Source: UBA4093 sp036676455 (GTDB lineage: Bacteria > Cyanobacteriota > Sericytochromatia > S15B-MN24 > UBA4093). Taken from it: 64,000 bases of DNA. A model generated the notes under the pieces. The model was not told the DNA's origin. It did not search any database and worked only from the letters and a program-made list of their open reading frames with translations. The stretch is from NCBI GenBank assembly GCA_036676455.1, contig JAKFCW010000011.1, positions 124,001-188,000 of the forward strand, given 5' to 3'. Shown one piece after another: positions 8,155 to 16,190 of this stretch. Made by a program: the position numbers and the translations under genes. The stretch's first letter is position 1; each line of letters starts with the position of its first letter.

Positions 8155-8293
8155 TGTCGCCACCGTCCTTCTTAATACCGATGCGTTCCCACTCAGCCCG
8201 ATAATTTGCCTTAATATGTTGCTCTGCTATCTGTAAAACCCGAACACAAGCCCGCCGATCATACGATTGCAAATTCTCTTCATTTTCCCCCAA
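8144..8293 (-). CDS. Possible small ORF overlapping the integrase start
   Basis: Open frame of about 49 codons starting TTG at 8293 and ending TAA at 8144, overlapping the integrase ATG by eleven bases. The product is hydrophilic and charged, with a mid-section reading RRACVRVLQIAEQHIKANYR that could form a helix. AGGAGG lies only two bases before the TTG, so the start is uncertain. It could be a small coupled partner of the recombinase or chance. I see no homology. Confidence 0.3.
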   Translation of the reverse strand: MGENEENLQSYDRRACVRVLQIAEQHIKANYRAEWERIGIKKDGGDNEQ

Positions 8294-8839
8294 TGCCTCC
8301 TGTTCCTCTAAATGGCATCACTCATTATCGCTTTCCTGAGTGTTGCAACAAACATGCCTAGCTGCATCAACCGCCCTGCGTTAATGAGCCGTAACCAAGC
8401 TACCAGACAGCCAATACACTATCAACTAAATTTTGGTTAAACTTAACTTCTTCTTTACTCTATAAATAGATACTTATGATCTTCTTTCGAGGCTTCGGCC
8501 AGATAGATCGAAAAAATGGCGATCCTAAGCCATTTTGCTTTCGGGAAATCGGAAAATTTTAACCACACCGATTAGGTCCCCATTTCATGCGGGTTCTCGG
8601 AAACATTCCCGATAGCGGAGATCCGCCCTGTCAGCGGCTCAGACAGTAGGTACTTCGCCTCAACATGCAGAGGAGGCGAAGATTCGCCCCGCAAGTGGTT
8701 AATTTTGGATAAATAATTAATTAACAGCCGGGTGTTGTCATTTTAAAAGTTCTTTTGTAAGCTAAGCTCCCGCTTGCTCGTTCCTGCTCTAGGAGGCTGT
8801 TTATGGCGCTATAAATCACGAAAGGAAGGTAACTATGCC
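8294..8839. other. AT-rich non-coding stretch with two perfect hairpins
   Basis: I find no convincing gene here. Two structures stand out: AAAATGGC/GCCATTTT (8513-8520 and 8529-8536, 8-base loop) and CTTCGCCTC/GAGGCGAAG (8653-8661 and 8673-8681). The segment is much richer in A+T than the flanking chromosome. It separates the leftward integrase module from the rightward HNH gene, so it probably holds their divergent promoters and possibly a small RNA. Confidence 0.45.
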
Positions 8840-9916
8840 TTGGATATCTATCAACGGAAGGAAGCCCCTCTAACCCCTCACGAGAAGCCCTGGAAGGCTA
8901 AGAGGGATGCGGAGAGGGTTTATTTTCATGAGCTTGGCAAACTTGCCAACACGAAATCGCTTGGTCGTAGCCAGGACGGAAGAGTAGAGGTCTTCGAACA
9001 CGTTCTATTTCTTCCTCGGAAGGGCCAATGGCCAAAGAGGTATGCCCGCCTTAAATGGTCAGAGGTCTGGGCTAACCTGAGCCAGTATTTGGCGATCTTC
9101 GAAGAGGTGTACACGAAAATCGAACTGGAATTCCGCTTCTACGATGGGGAGGGGAACACCAGCTTTAGCGAATCGCTCTTTCCACGTGTTGATCCGGGGG
9201 ATGAGCAGCGATACAAGACCCTGTACCATGTGACCCAGAAGCACATCCTTAGGCAGGACCTACCTACTGTCTATGCCCTTGTTGAGGGCATCTTGTGGTT
9301 TATGGGCCAGGAGGGTAGTCACCCGAACTCTACTATTCAGGTCCATCGGGTCATCAACGCAGTCCTCAACAGAGAGGATCTCCAAGCTCGGGAGATCCAT
9401 CATAAAGAGAACCCTTTGGGACTAGACAACCGAATCGAGAATCATGAAGCCCTACCTCAGGATGAACATGGTAGGAAGCATCATTACACCTACTCCATGA
9501 GGGTTCATGATCAGAGAAGAAACCTTGCGACCTTGAACGAGGCTGCCGATCGGACCTACGATCCCTTTGAAGACCCTATCTGGATTAGCTACATCGAGAA
9601 CGATTACCACCTGGAGGAACGACCTGCCCCCCTCGTAACCCAGACGAATAATCCCGATGATGGTGAAACGCCAATCCATTTAAGGGTTTCGAAAATGGCC
9701 CCGCAACAAGATGAAGAGTATTGGCGCAACCTCCCTCGGGACGAGAACGGCCAGCTATCGCTTTTCCGAAAAGAGCAACTCCTACCCCGACCTTTAACGT
9801 TCGGCGCATACTGGAGCGACATGGGGTGGAACTTTGTTGATACTATGCCCTCATTGCCCGTGACGGCCATTCCGTCACCCAAGCGCAACTCAGGGAATCA
9901 GCAGGCGGCTGCATAG
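8840..9916 (+). CDS. HNH-type nuclease-like protein, non-ATG start
   Basis: About 358 residues. A segment in the middle reads REIHHKENPLGLDNR followed by ENHEAL, which matches the HH..NPLDNR..NL pattern of HNH endonucleases of phage and mobile elements. The rest is unrecognised. There is no in-frame ATG before the middle of the frame. TTG at 8840 is preceded by GGAAGG ten bases upstream. A competing ATG at 8835 has ideal spacing but opens only a 12-codon frame (MPWISINGRKPL then stop). The frame is also open back to a TTG at 8774. Island cargo, possibly a homing-type or defensive nuclease. Confidence 0.6.
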   Translation: MDIYQRKEAPLTPHEKPWKAKRDAERVYFHELGKLANTKSLGRSQDGRVEVFEHVLFLPRKGQWPKRYARLKWSEVWANLSQYLAIFEEVYTKIELEFRFYDGEGNTSFSESLFPRVDPGDEQRYKTLYHVTQKHILRQDLPTVYALVEGILWFMGQEGSHPNSTIQVHRVINAVLNREDLQAREIHHKENPLGLDNRIENHEALPQDEHGRKHHYTYSMRVHDQRRNLATLNEAADRTYDPFEDPIWISYIENDYHLEERPAPLVTQTNNPDDGETPIHLRVSKMAPQQDEEYWRNLPRDENGQLSLFRKEQLLPRPLTFGAYWSDMGWNFVDTMPSLPVTAIPSPKRNSGNQQAAA

Positions 9917-10053
9917 TTGGCGTACGATTCCGCACGCGTCAACTGGCTCAAGCTAGGCCCGGCAACCTTGCCAATCTCTGACACCGAATGGCTCCAAGCA
10001 GAATTGGTACGGTTGGCAAAGAATGGCAATTGCCAACCACGTAGGCAACCTTG

Positions 10054-10356
10054 CTAATCCTCCTGCCCACCGCCATTCCCGTAGTGATGATGGACATGGA
10101 AGTGGATAGATTGGCGACGGGCATCAATCATCATCCCGTTTCGCTCTAGAACAGGCTGCCCATCATGGGCCTGCTCATGTTCCTGGTCAAACGCATAGAC
10201 TAGACCATCAGCATCGGCGTAACGGATGCCATACTTATTATGGAGGGCCACAAGGGCTGCTCGACTCTCGGACGAGGCTCCAGATTCTTCCATCTTCCGC
10301 TTTGCCCACCTCGCAAAGAACCACAGGCAAAGCCCCAAGCTGATCGGCTCGATCAC
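10054..10356 (-). CDS. Small hypothetical protein with His-rich C-terminus
   Basis: 100 residues. A short hydrophobic N-terminal segment (about residues 3-15) could be a membrane anchor and is followed by a basic patch. The tail is His-rich (SIHFHVHHHYGNGGG). The GTG start is supported by AAGGAGG five bases upstream. I do not recognise a family. Island gene transcribed towards the HNH gene. Confidence 0.6.
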   Translation of the reverse strand: MIEPISLGLCLWFFARWAKRKMEESGASSESRAALVALHNKYGIRYADADGLVYAFDQEHEQAHDGQPVLERNGMMIDARRQSIHFHVHHHYGNGGGQED

Positions 10357-10481
10357 GTGTGCCTCCTTCTTTCGGGGGTCGGCAACCCCCTCCGGGGCTG
10401 ATCAAAAATTACATGTTCTGCCCTGCGCCCAAAAATGCTACCAGGGCTAGGCTCGTTGAAGTGCTTTACCGCCCCCCTTGC

Positions 10482-10805
10482 TCACTCCCGTTCGCTCTGG
10501 TCTACGACCTTGCCCTCGAATCGGCTAGCCAATAGCTCTACGATGTCCGACTCCTCTTGCCTCCGCCTTTTTACAGGCGGTTTCAGGTCCTGTTGTGGCC
10601 CTGGAAGATAGGTTAGAAGGTCACCAGGACTGCAATTGAGAGCTTCACAGAGCTTGCTCAAGGTATCGAGGTCGATACGCTGACACAGGTTCCGATCTAG
10701 CCGACTGAGATTGGCAACGGTAATCCCGGTCTTCCCTGAGAGGTCCGAAAGACTCAAGCGCCCGGCCCGCGCCCGCAGTTCTGGTAAGTTGATCTTGATG
10801 GCCAT
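10482..10805 (-). CDS. XRE/Cro-C1 family regulator
   Basis: 107-residue DNA-binding protein. A helix-turn-helix of the Cro/C1 type occupies about residues 8-66, with the recognition part reading GKTGITVANLSRL, then CEALNCSPGDLLTYLP, typical of short XRE regulators. The C-terminal 40 residues are charged and basic. ATG at 10805 has GGAG eight bases upstream. The long inverted repeat at 10878-10934 lies in its promoter, which suggests autoregulation and control of the divergent small gene. Confidence 0.9.
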   Translation of the reverse strand: MAIKINLPELRARAGRLSLSDLSGKTGITVANLSRLDRNLCQRIDLDTLSKLCEALNCSPGDLLTYLPGPQQDLKPPVKRRRQEESDIVELLASRFEGKVVDQSERE

Positions 10806-10869
10806 GATTTATCTCCGCATGACTGACGCCGATACGTATTTATTCCCAGAAATAAAATAATTCAATTAA

Positions 10870-10934
10870 TTAATAGAATTTTATCGCTAGTAGATCAATG
10901 GCTTTATGTTCTCGATTACCGCTAGCGATAAAAT
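10870..10934. promoter_or_regulatory. Divergent regulatory region with 13-bp inverted repeat
   Basis: ATTTTATCGCTAG (10878-10890) and its perfect reverse complement CTAGCGATAAAAT (10922-10934) are separated by 31 bases. The left arm lies within the 17-bp spacer of a minus-strand promoter for the XRE gene (TTGATC at 10898-10893, TATTAA at 10875-10870). The right arm ends in TAAAAT, a possible -10 box for the rightward gene. This is the expected design for cooperative binding by an XRE repressor. Confidence 0.6.
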
Positions 10935-10969
10935 ACTCGTATCGGCAGTGAGCAAGTGGAGGGCGAGCA

Positions 10970-11224
10970 ATGAAGAAGACGATTACCCGGACTTCAACGA
11001 AATTCCCTGGCCTGATCATGGAGCTTGTCATCAACTCCCAGGAAGCATGGGTGACGTTCAAAAGAGGTGCGGCGTTCGAAAGCTTTCGCCTCGTCGCAGG
11101 CCAAGCGCTTAATGTTGATTGCTCAGACCGTGATTCCCTCTCGTCGCTGGAGATGCGCCACTGCCTGCGAACGGCGATCCTCTACGCGGAAAAGCTCAAC
11201 AGGACTCAGACTCGGGCCGCCTAG
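10970..11224 (+). CDS. Small hypothetical island protein
   Basis: 84 residues with no recognised domain: a basic N-terminus, then a mixed alpha/beta-looking sequence without membrane segments. ATG has GGAGG seven bases upstream. It is divergent from the XRE regulator and probably under its control, the place where phages and integrative elements often keep an excisionase or early gene. I cannot show that here. Confidence 0.55.
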   Translation: MKKTITRTSTKFPGLIMELVINSQEAWVTFKRGAAFESFRLVAGQALNVDCSDRDSLSSLEMRHCLRTAILYAEKLNRTQTRAA

Positions 11225-11328
11225 CGGCCCCTTTCTTTTGATGGGCATCGGTTAATTGCAGTAAATCCGATCCTACCGTCATATGTTCGGGTATACAGCA
11301 AGCAGGCGTAGCAACAATTTGAGGGCCT

Positions 11329-12300
11329 ATGAGACACGCTCGTTATTTCCTCCCACTAGTCGTACTCCTCGCCGCTGCATGCGAGCCAGAGGATTATTTC
11401 ACCAGAGCCTACGAGCCGGGATACATTGGCTTACCAACCAGCCAGAGAACAGGCTCCCAAACTCCCGTCTCAGATTCTGGAAACAAAACGAACCTTCCAC
11501 CTGGTAGCGGCGGCTCAGGTTCTACGCCAAAACCAATAGCATCCGCAACTCCGTCTAGTGGCTCTTCAAGCCCTTCAAGCTCACCGACTCCCGATCCCTC
11601 AAAGATGGCGGGGGCTGGCGGCATCTACGTTGACTTCACCTACCCGAACCAGCCGTTGATCGGCGTCCAAGCTGAAATGAAGATTACGGATGCACCTGAT
11701 CCCTCCCCTACGGCTGGGGTTATATTTTGGTCGCATCAGTTCAACCTCCAGAACCACGGCGGATACATCGGCTTGCAGATTGTCGGGGACAAGCGCAAGG
11801 CCATCTTCTCCATGTGGGAGGCCCTTAGCTCGGATACGGGGAACACGTTTGGCGGCGAGGGCGTTGGCTTTCAAAAAATCATCGACTACGACTGGAGGCC
11901 GAATATGACTTATCAAGTCAATGTAACACGGACAAAGACTGATTCAACTGGCGCTTATTGGAGAGGCTCGGTCACAGACCTTACCACCGGAGCCGAGACG
12001 TATTTGGCAACCCACAAAGTGCCCTTGACCCATGGCACGATCCGAAATGCCTCCGTATGGACGGAATACGCAACGCATCGATACTGCGAGGTGCCGTACA
12101 CGCGAGCCGAGTTTTCCAACCCCAAGGCCCTTTCTGATAACACCTGGCTCCCGGCAAGCAGTGCCAAGGGAACTTACTTATTCAATGTGTATAGTTCCTG
12201 CCCGCTTTCCAACTTCATCAAGCTTCCTGGCCCCGCTGCCGCTCTTGAAGTCGGAGTAGGGGTAGAGCGAGTTACTCCAGAGAACACAAGGTTATGGTGA
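11329..12300 (+). CDS. Secreted lipoprotein with DUF3472-like domain
   Basis: 323 residues. The signal peptide ends in the lipobox LLAAAC (Cys near 18), so this is a lipid-anchored envelope protein. A Ser/Pro/Thr-rich linker (about residues 45-95) follows. The globular domain contains GGYIGLQIV, FSMWEA and GEGVGFQ, a pattern I associate with DUF3472, found in secreted proteins of unknown function. GAGG precedes the ATG. Probable island cargo affecting the cell surface. Confidence 0.68.
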   Translation: MRHARYFLPLVVLLAAACEPEDYFTRAYEPGYIGLPTSQRTGSQTPVSDSGNKTNLPPGSGGSGSTPKPIASATPSSGSSSPSSSPTPDPSKMAGAGGIYVDFTYPNQPLIGVQAEMKITDAPDPSPTAGVIFWSHQFNLQNHGGYIGLQIVGDKRKAIFSMWEALSSDTGNTFGGEGVGFQKIIDYDWRPNMTYQVNVTRTKTDSTGAYWRGSVTDLTTGAETYLATHKVPLTHGTIRNASVWTEYATHRYCEVPYTRAEFSNPKALSDNTWLPASSAKGTYLFNVYSSCPLSNFIKLPGPAAALEVGVGVERVTPENTRLW

Positions 12301-12328
12301 GGGGGGCATGCAGCCCCCCGCCTTTGCG

Positions 12329-13225
12329 TCATCGGAGATTTTCTAGCGTCCTCTTGACCGTCTGATCCGAAACTTTTGCATACCTCATGGTCGTTTGCAG
12401 GTTCTTGTGACCGAGGATCTTCCCCACCACCTCCACCGGAGCGCCCTTGTTGATGAGGTCGGTAGCGTGGGAATGGCGTAGAGAGTGAATCGTGCAATCG
12501 ATTCCAGCCTCCTGGCTGTAGCGCTTCCAGGCTTTGGCGATCACCGAATACTCCACAGGCTTACCAGTGAGGCCATACCGCTGCTTCGCCTCGTTGGGCC
12601 GGAAGATCAGCCCGTCTATGATCTGGTGCTTCCTCATGTACCACTTAAGCAAGCGGAGGCTCTCGGTCTTCACAAGATGGATCGTCCTCTCCTTCTGCCC
12701 CTTGCCCCGGACGGTGAACTCCTGGGCATCAAGGCGAAGGTCCTCCACCCGGAGCGCAAGAGCCTCAGATATCCGCAAGCCCGTCTCGCTGATGAGCGTA
12801 AATAGAACCTTGTCTCGGTCATTCGTGATCACGGACAGAATCTTGTTGACCTGAGCCATGGGAAGGAATCGGGGTTGCGAATCGGGCAACCGGATCGCCC
12901 CGATTTTATCCATGGGATTGGCGGGGATGAGGTCATGGCGGAAGGCCCACCGGAGGAAGCTCTTTAGGCTGGCTTGCTTCCGGGAGAGGCTTGCAGGGCT
13001 GAGCGTGTCCACCAACGAGCCGAAGTATTCCCGGAGGATGGCGGGCGACAGATCGGAGAGACTCCCCTTGTAGAAGCGCAGGAAGGCCATGAGATCGGCC
13101 TGGTAGTTCTTGATTGTGTGCTGACTCTTGTTCTCGGTCTTGAGATCGATAAAGAACTCGTCCACAAGTTGGACGAGGGAAGGAGTGCGCTCCATGGCCT
13201 TGCGAAAAGCGGTGACTTCTCCCAT
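12329..13225 (-). CDS. XerC/D-like tyrosine recombinase
   Basis: 298-residue phage-type integrase. An N-terminal SAM-like core-binding domain (about 20-100) precedes the catalytic domain. Catalytic residues are visible: Arg in ETGLRISEAL, Lys in RGKGQKER, His-x-x-Arg in HSLRHSHATD, His in LGHKN, and Tyr282 in MRYAKVS. The ATG at 13225 is preceded by GGAGG eight bases upstream; TTG at 13252 is less likely. It lies inside the island, far from both ends, and is unrelated to the serine integrase at the left end. Tyrosine recombinases are the class that usually target tRNA 3' ends. Confidence 0.92.
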   Translation of the reverse strand: MGEVTAFRKAMERTPSLVQLVDEFFIDLKTENKSQHTIKNYQADLMAFLRFYKGSLSDLSPAILREYFGSLVDTLSPASLSRKQASLKSFLRWAFRHDLIPANPMDKIGAIRLPDSQPRFLPMAQVNKILSVITNDRDKVLFTLISETGLRISEALALRVEDLRLDAQEFTVRGKGQKERTIHLVKTESLRLLKWYMRKHQIIDGLIFRPNEAKQRYGLTGKPVEYSVIAKAWKRYSQEAGIDCTIHSLRHSHATDLINKGAPVEVVGKILGHKNLQTTMRYAKVSDQTVKRTLENLR

Positions 13226-13436
13226 TGAACTGCCCTCCATCTCACTGTGCAATATAAAGATGAAATTGACCGAAAATTGAGCGGCCCGAAAGCCGCTCGT
13301 TCTGGATTAATTATCCCCGCTTGTGCCACATAATAATCATTATATAACACTGCGAACAATTTAAGTTTGATCGTAAGTTGAGCAGGGTAAGCAAGCAATG
13401 GTAAGCGAATAATATCCATTGTTGGCGAGGCATGGC

Positions 13437-14051
13437 ATGAAGCACCGAAACATTTACAGCATTATTCTTTTCGTATTGTTTCTTGGAATATCTTCCCCCC
13501 CACCAGTATGGTCCGCAAGTCTTCAACGGTATGCCGTTGTAACGAAGGATCAAAATACTGGGATTCTGGATGTTAGCGACAAAAGCTTTTACCCACTTGG
13601 AATGCCTATTTCTGATTTTGTCTCCAAATTCGGTTCTCCAGACAATGTGAGAAGAGAGCCAGAGTACGATAGCAAAGGCGATGACAACCCGAGAGCTAAC
13701 TATTCCTACTACAGTTATTATGCTGAAGGAATAGAGGTTATTGCAGATCCAAAGAACAGACTATCATCATTTTACTTGTATACGCAGTCATATGCGAATT
13801 CCAGAGGCACTGAATATCGTTCTACGTCAGCAATTGCTTGGAATAATGGACGAGAGCTAGATCTGACCCTGACAACTGCAGTGACTCCTAGGCAAATTTC
13901 TAGGATATACGGACCGCACTCAGACCACAGATCGTATCACTCCGATTCACTTTACTTTGATTCATACATATATGATGCAGGAAACAGCAGCATAACATTC
14001 AACTTCAACAGAATCGGGCTACAGTATATTTTCGTTGCAGGAAAGAATTAA
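13437..14051 (+). CDS. Secreted hypothetical protein, AT-rich
   Basis: 204 residues. The signal peptide has a hydrophobic core IYSIILFVLFLGIS and a likely cleavage after VWSA. The mature part is rich in Tyr, Ser and Asn (YSYYSYY, SDHRSYHSDS), which suggests a beta-rich extracytoplasmic protein. It partly resembles small bacterial SH3 or SmpA-like folds by composition only. Base composition is far more AT-rich than the chromosome. GGCGAGG precedes the ATG. It is followed after 13 bases by a small lipoprotein gene. Confidence 0.6.
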   Translation: MKHRNIYSIILFVLFLGISSPPPVWSASLQRYAVVTKDQNTGILDVSDKSFYPLGMPISDFVSKFGSPDNVRREPEYDSKGDDNPRANYSYYSYYAEGIEVIADPKNRLSSFYLYTQSYANSRGTEYRSTSAIAWNNGRELDLTLTTAVTPRQISRIYGPHSDHRSYHSDSLYFDSYIYDAGNSSITFNFNRIGLQYIFVAGKN

Positions 14052-14064
14052 CAAGGAGGAAATC

Positions 14065-14529
14065 GTGCTACCTATGGCAAAGAAGGCTGTATTTACTGTT
14101 TTGTCGTTGACCATGCTAACGTCATGCGCAGCGTTTCTACGTTCCGTACCAGAGGGAGCGCATGTAATGCCAAAAGACGGATTTTGGACTGTTTCTAGCA
14201 TCGGGCCAAGAGACAGATACTGGGAAATCATGACAAATGAATCAAATGAAAAGATTATGAGGCTATATTTTGATGACAAAGGTCAAGTCTTGATTAAGAA
14301 AGGAGACGGGACCTTATTATCCAATTACCTTGGAAAATGGTCGAATGGCCGTGTGAGCTTCAGTACCTTTGAGCAGAAATCTGCAGACTTAATGGAAATG
14401 GTAAAGTATGAATTTTCCATTGATAATGAGAACCAGCTTACGGGTCAGGCCGAGCTTTCAATAGACTATGCAGGCGACTTTAAGGTAAGAAAGCAACAAG
14501 TTCGAGCGACCCTAAAACGAGCGCTCTAA
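14065..14529 (+). CDS. Small lipoprotein, AT-rich
   Basis: 154 residues starting at GTG 14065, five bases after AAGGAGG. The signal peptide ends in the lipobox LTMLTSC, with a lipidated Cys about 20 residues in. The mature domain contains GFWTVSSI, RLYFDDKGQV and LGKWSNGRVSF, suggestive of a small beta-sandwich or lipocalin-like fold; I cannot assign a family. It forms an operon with the secreted protein upstream. Confidence 0.62.
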   Translation: MLPMAKKAVFTVLSLTMLTSCAAFLRSVPEGAHVMPKDGFWTVSSIGPRDRYWEIMTNESNEKIMRLYFDDKGQVLIKKGDGTLLSNYLGKWSNGRVSFSTFEQKSADLMEMVKYEFSIDNENQLTGQAELSIDYAGDFKVRKQQVRATLKRAL

Positions 14530-14614
14530 GAATTTCGGTAGAGGGAGTCGTGACCATCCCCCCAGAATAATCGTAAATGCTTCCTGCTTAAGGCAGCTAC
14601 TCGGCAGGAGCAAC

Positions 14615-14672
14615 GGATGGAATCACTGGGAGGGCCTTCTGCGAGCAGGAATCCCGCCGATCCAACCTGAAG
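14615..14672 (+). repeat. Degenerate attachment-site copy (B)
   Basis: AATCCCGCCGATCCAACCT at 14650-14668 matches the tRNA-Pro attachment core with two substitutions. The preceding ~35 bases also align with those before the copy at 15481 (ggatggaa, cactggg, tgcgag, aggaatcccgccg). The unit is therefore a duplicated junction and not a chance match. Confidence 0.7.
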
Positions 14673-14720
14673 ACCTCCATTCCAGTAGGCACGCCTATTG
14701 GAATGGAGGTCTTAACTTTT
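14670..14720 (+). terminator. Long perfect hairpin after attachment copy B
   Basis: AAGACCTCCATTCCA (14670-14684) pairs with TGGAATGGAGGTCTT (14699-14713); the inner bases extend the stem to about 20 bp. AACTTTT follows. Likely terminator of the 13437-14529 operon. Confidence 0.75.
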
Positions 14721-14784
14721 CTCGCGACATGGATTGCACCCGAGCGGATTGTACTTTGGACTCTTTCATGGTAATCTATGGATG

Positions 14785-14825
14785 ACGGCTTGCAGGGCTT
14801 CTAACTGCGGGCCGTTTTTCTTTTG
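14785..14825 (+). terminator. Terminator-like hairpin of the recurring family
   Basis: ACGGCTTGCAG (14785-14795) pairs imperfectly with CTGCGGGCCGT (14805-14815), loop GGCTTCTAA, then TTTTTCTTTT. Loop and tail match the hairpins at 15525 and 17074 almost exactly. Confidence 0.65.
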
Positions 14826-14878
14826 CCTTTATCCTTTGCTTGAACCAAAGCCCAGGCGATCACAAGAGGTGGCAAGAG

Positions 14879-15358
14879 ATGCGGATTGTTGATTCGGTTA
14901 CCGTTTCATTCAAGATCACGGGCCTAGGATGGCTCGACACCGCCATCTCTGATGGCCACCAAACTTTTCACGAAGAGATATCCGATGTCCATGGCGGTGG
15001 TCTGCCAGAGATCGTAGATACGCTCGTCAACTTCTGTGAGTCAAAGAGTAGCCAATCTGTAGCGTTTGAACTTGAGCCAGGAAACCCAGTCCTTAGGCTT
15101 GATCACCAAGGCACTCTGATGCGAGTTCGGATTGGAGGCTCTGGCCTACTTCAAGATGAAGAAGACTGGGCTGACTATGGACTCCGAATCGACTTCTTCT
15201 GCGCTCCCAGTGTCTTCATTAAGGCTGTTTACGAGGCAGTGAATGCACTTATTGCCCAGCATGGTTACGATGGAATTAACAACCAATGGGACGGTACGGC
15301 CCTCACCGAAGCCCAAGTCAATCGCCTTCAAGATGTAGTCTCAAAAGCGGCCTGTTAA
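14879..15358 (+). CDS. Hypothetical cytosolic protein
   Basis: 159 residues from ATG 14879, with GAGGTGG upstream; the frame is open back to TTG 14840. It has no signal peptide or membrane segment. The C-terminal third reads SVFIKAVYEAVNALIAQHGYDG, a likely amphipathic helix. The composition would suit a small immunity-type or single-domain protein, but I recognise no family. It is the only gene between attachment copies B and C. Confidence 0.5.
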   Translation: MRIVDSVTVSFKITGLGWLDTAISDGHQTFHEEISDVHGGGLPEIVDTLVNFCESKSSQSVAFELEPGNPVLRLDHQGTLMRVRIGGSGLLQDEEDWADYGLRIDFFCAPSVFIKAVYEAVNALIAQHGYDGINNQWDGTALTEAQVNRLQDVVSKAAC

Positions 15359-15446
15359 TCGCCCGACCCAGTGGCATTAGGCTCAACGCCTTTCTACGGT
15401 ACCCTTATGCTCCCCATGACGGTCGGCCTTTTGAGGGACCAAGAGG

Positions 15447-15503
15447 GGATGGAACCACTGGGGGTCCTTTTGCGAGTAGGAATCCCGCCGCTCCGACCTG
15501 AAT
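15447..15503 (+). repeat. Attachment-site copy C (putative attR)
   Basis: AATCCCGCCGCTCCGACCT at 15481-15499 is identical to bases 6474-6492 at tRNA-Pro. The preceding ~34 bases match copy B. The following ~65 bases match those after copy D at 17031. With tRNA-Pro it delimits a ~9-kb element containing both recombinases. Confidence 0.8.
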
Positions 15504-15524
15504 CCCGCAAGGGAATCGAGAATA

Positions 15525-15565
15525 GACCGCCAGCAGGGCTTCTAACTGCTGGCGGTCTTTCTTTT
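15525..15565 (+). terminator. Terminator after attachment copy C
   Basis: GACCGCCAGCAG (15525-15536) / CTGCTGGCGGTC (15546-15557), loop GGCTTCTAA, then TTTCTTTT. Identical hairpin at 17074. Confidence 0.88.
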
Positions 15566-15744
15566 GCTGCTGTCCCCCAACTACCGCAAAAACCAAGCTT
15601 ATTGGGTTAAAAGCTAATGACCGAGTACGAGTCTGCCTCTACAACAAAGAAACGTCACTAGGTCGGACGCCGTACGAATCTCGGAGGTCACCTCCCAAGG
15701 GGCGCGCTCTTAATTGCCCGACGGCCGGTTGGGATTTGAAGTGC

Positions 15745-15784
15745 TTGACAGCAATATTGCCTCAACACATCATGTAATCATGAT
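15745..15784 (+). promoter_or_regulatory. Promoter and inverted-repeat operator of the metal-responsive operon
   Basis: TTGACA at 15745-15750 is a good -35. About 18 bases further, ATCATG-TAAT-CATGAT (15769-15784) is a perfect 6-4-6 inverted repeat covering the -10/start region. Its position and symmetry fit autoregulation by the ArsR/SmtB protein encoded immediately downstream. Confidence 0.7.
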
Positions 15785-15797
15785 ATGAGGAGAAAAC

Positions 15798-16190
15798 GTG
15801 ATGGCTGATGCCCCCCCGTTAAGCCCAAGAACTGAATGCGTTGCCCCCTGCTCCTACCTTCCTCGGATGGAACACGGTCAAAGGCACCTTCTACAGCCGG
15901 AAATGCTTACTGAAATGAGCATCATCTTTCGGCTCCTGGGCGACCCAGTCCGTCTCCAAATCGTTCACCTTTTAAGCAAATCTGAGCTCTGCGTCTGCGA
16001 CCTTTCCGAATTGCTTCATGCCGGTCAATCCACCATCTCCAACCATCTCCGAATTCTAAGAGACAATCGGCTTGTGCGGACACGGCGGGAGGGAAAGCTC
16101 ATCTTTTACAGCCTCAACGCCCCGCACCTTACGGCCGTGATCAACGAAACTGCCGCCCAAGTCGCAGAAGAGAAAGAGGTCGCACTTTGA
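15798..16190 (+). CDS. ArsR/SmtB family metal sensor, CadC-like
   Basis: 130-residue winged-helix repressor. The ELCVCDL motif on helix 3 plus an N-terminal CVAPC pair reproduces the four-Cys site of CadC-type sensors, which respond to Cd, Pb or Zn. The recognition helix reads QSTISNHLRIL. GTG 15798 and ATG 15801 are both usable after GAGGAG. The stop overlaps the start of the transporter gene, so metal sensing and efflux are co-translated. It lies between attachment copies C and D. Confidence 0.9.
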   Translation: MMADAPPLSPRTECVAPCSYLPRMEHGQRHLLQPEMLTEMSIIFRLLGDPVRLQIVHLLSKSELCVCDLSELLHAGQSTISNHLRILRDNRLVRTRREGKLIFYSLNAPHLTAVINETAAQVAEEKEVAL

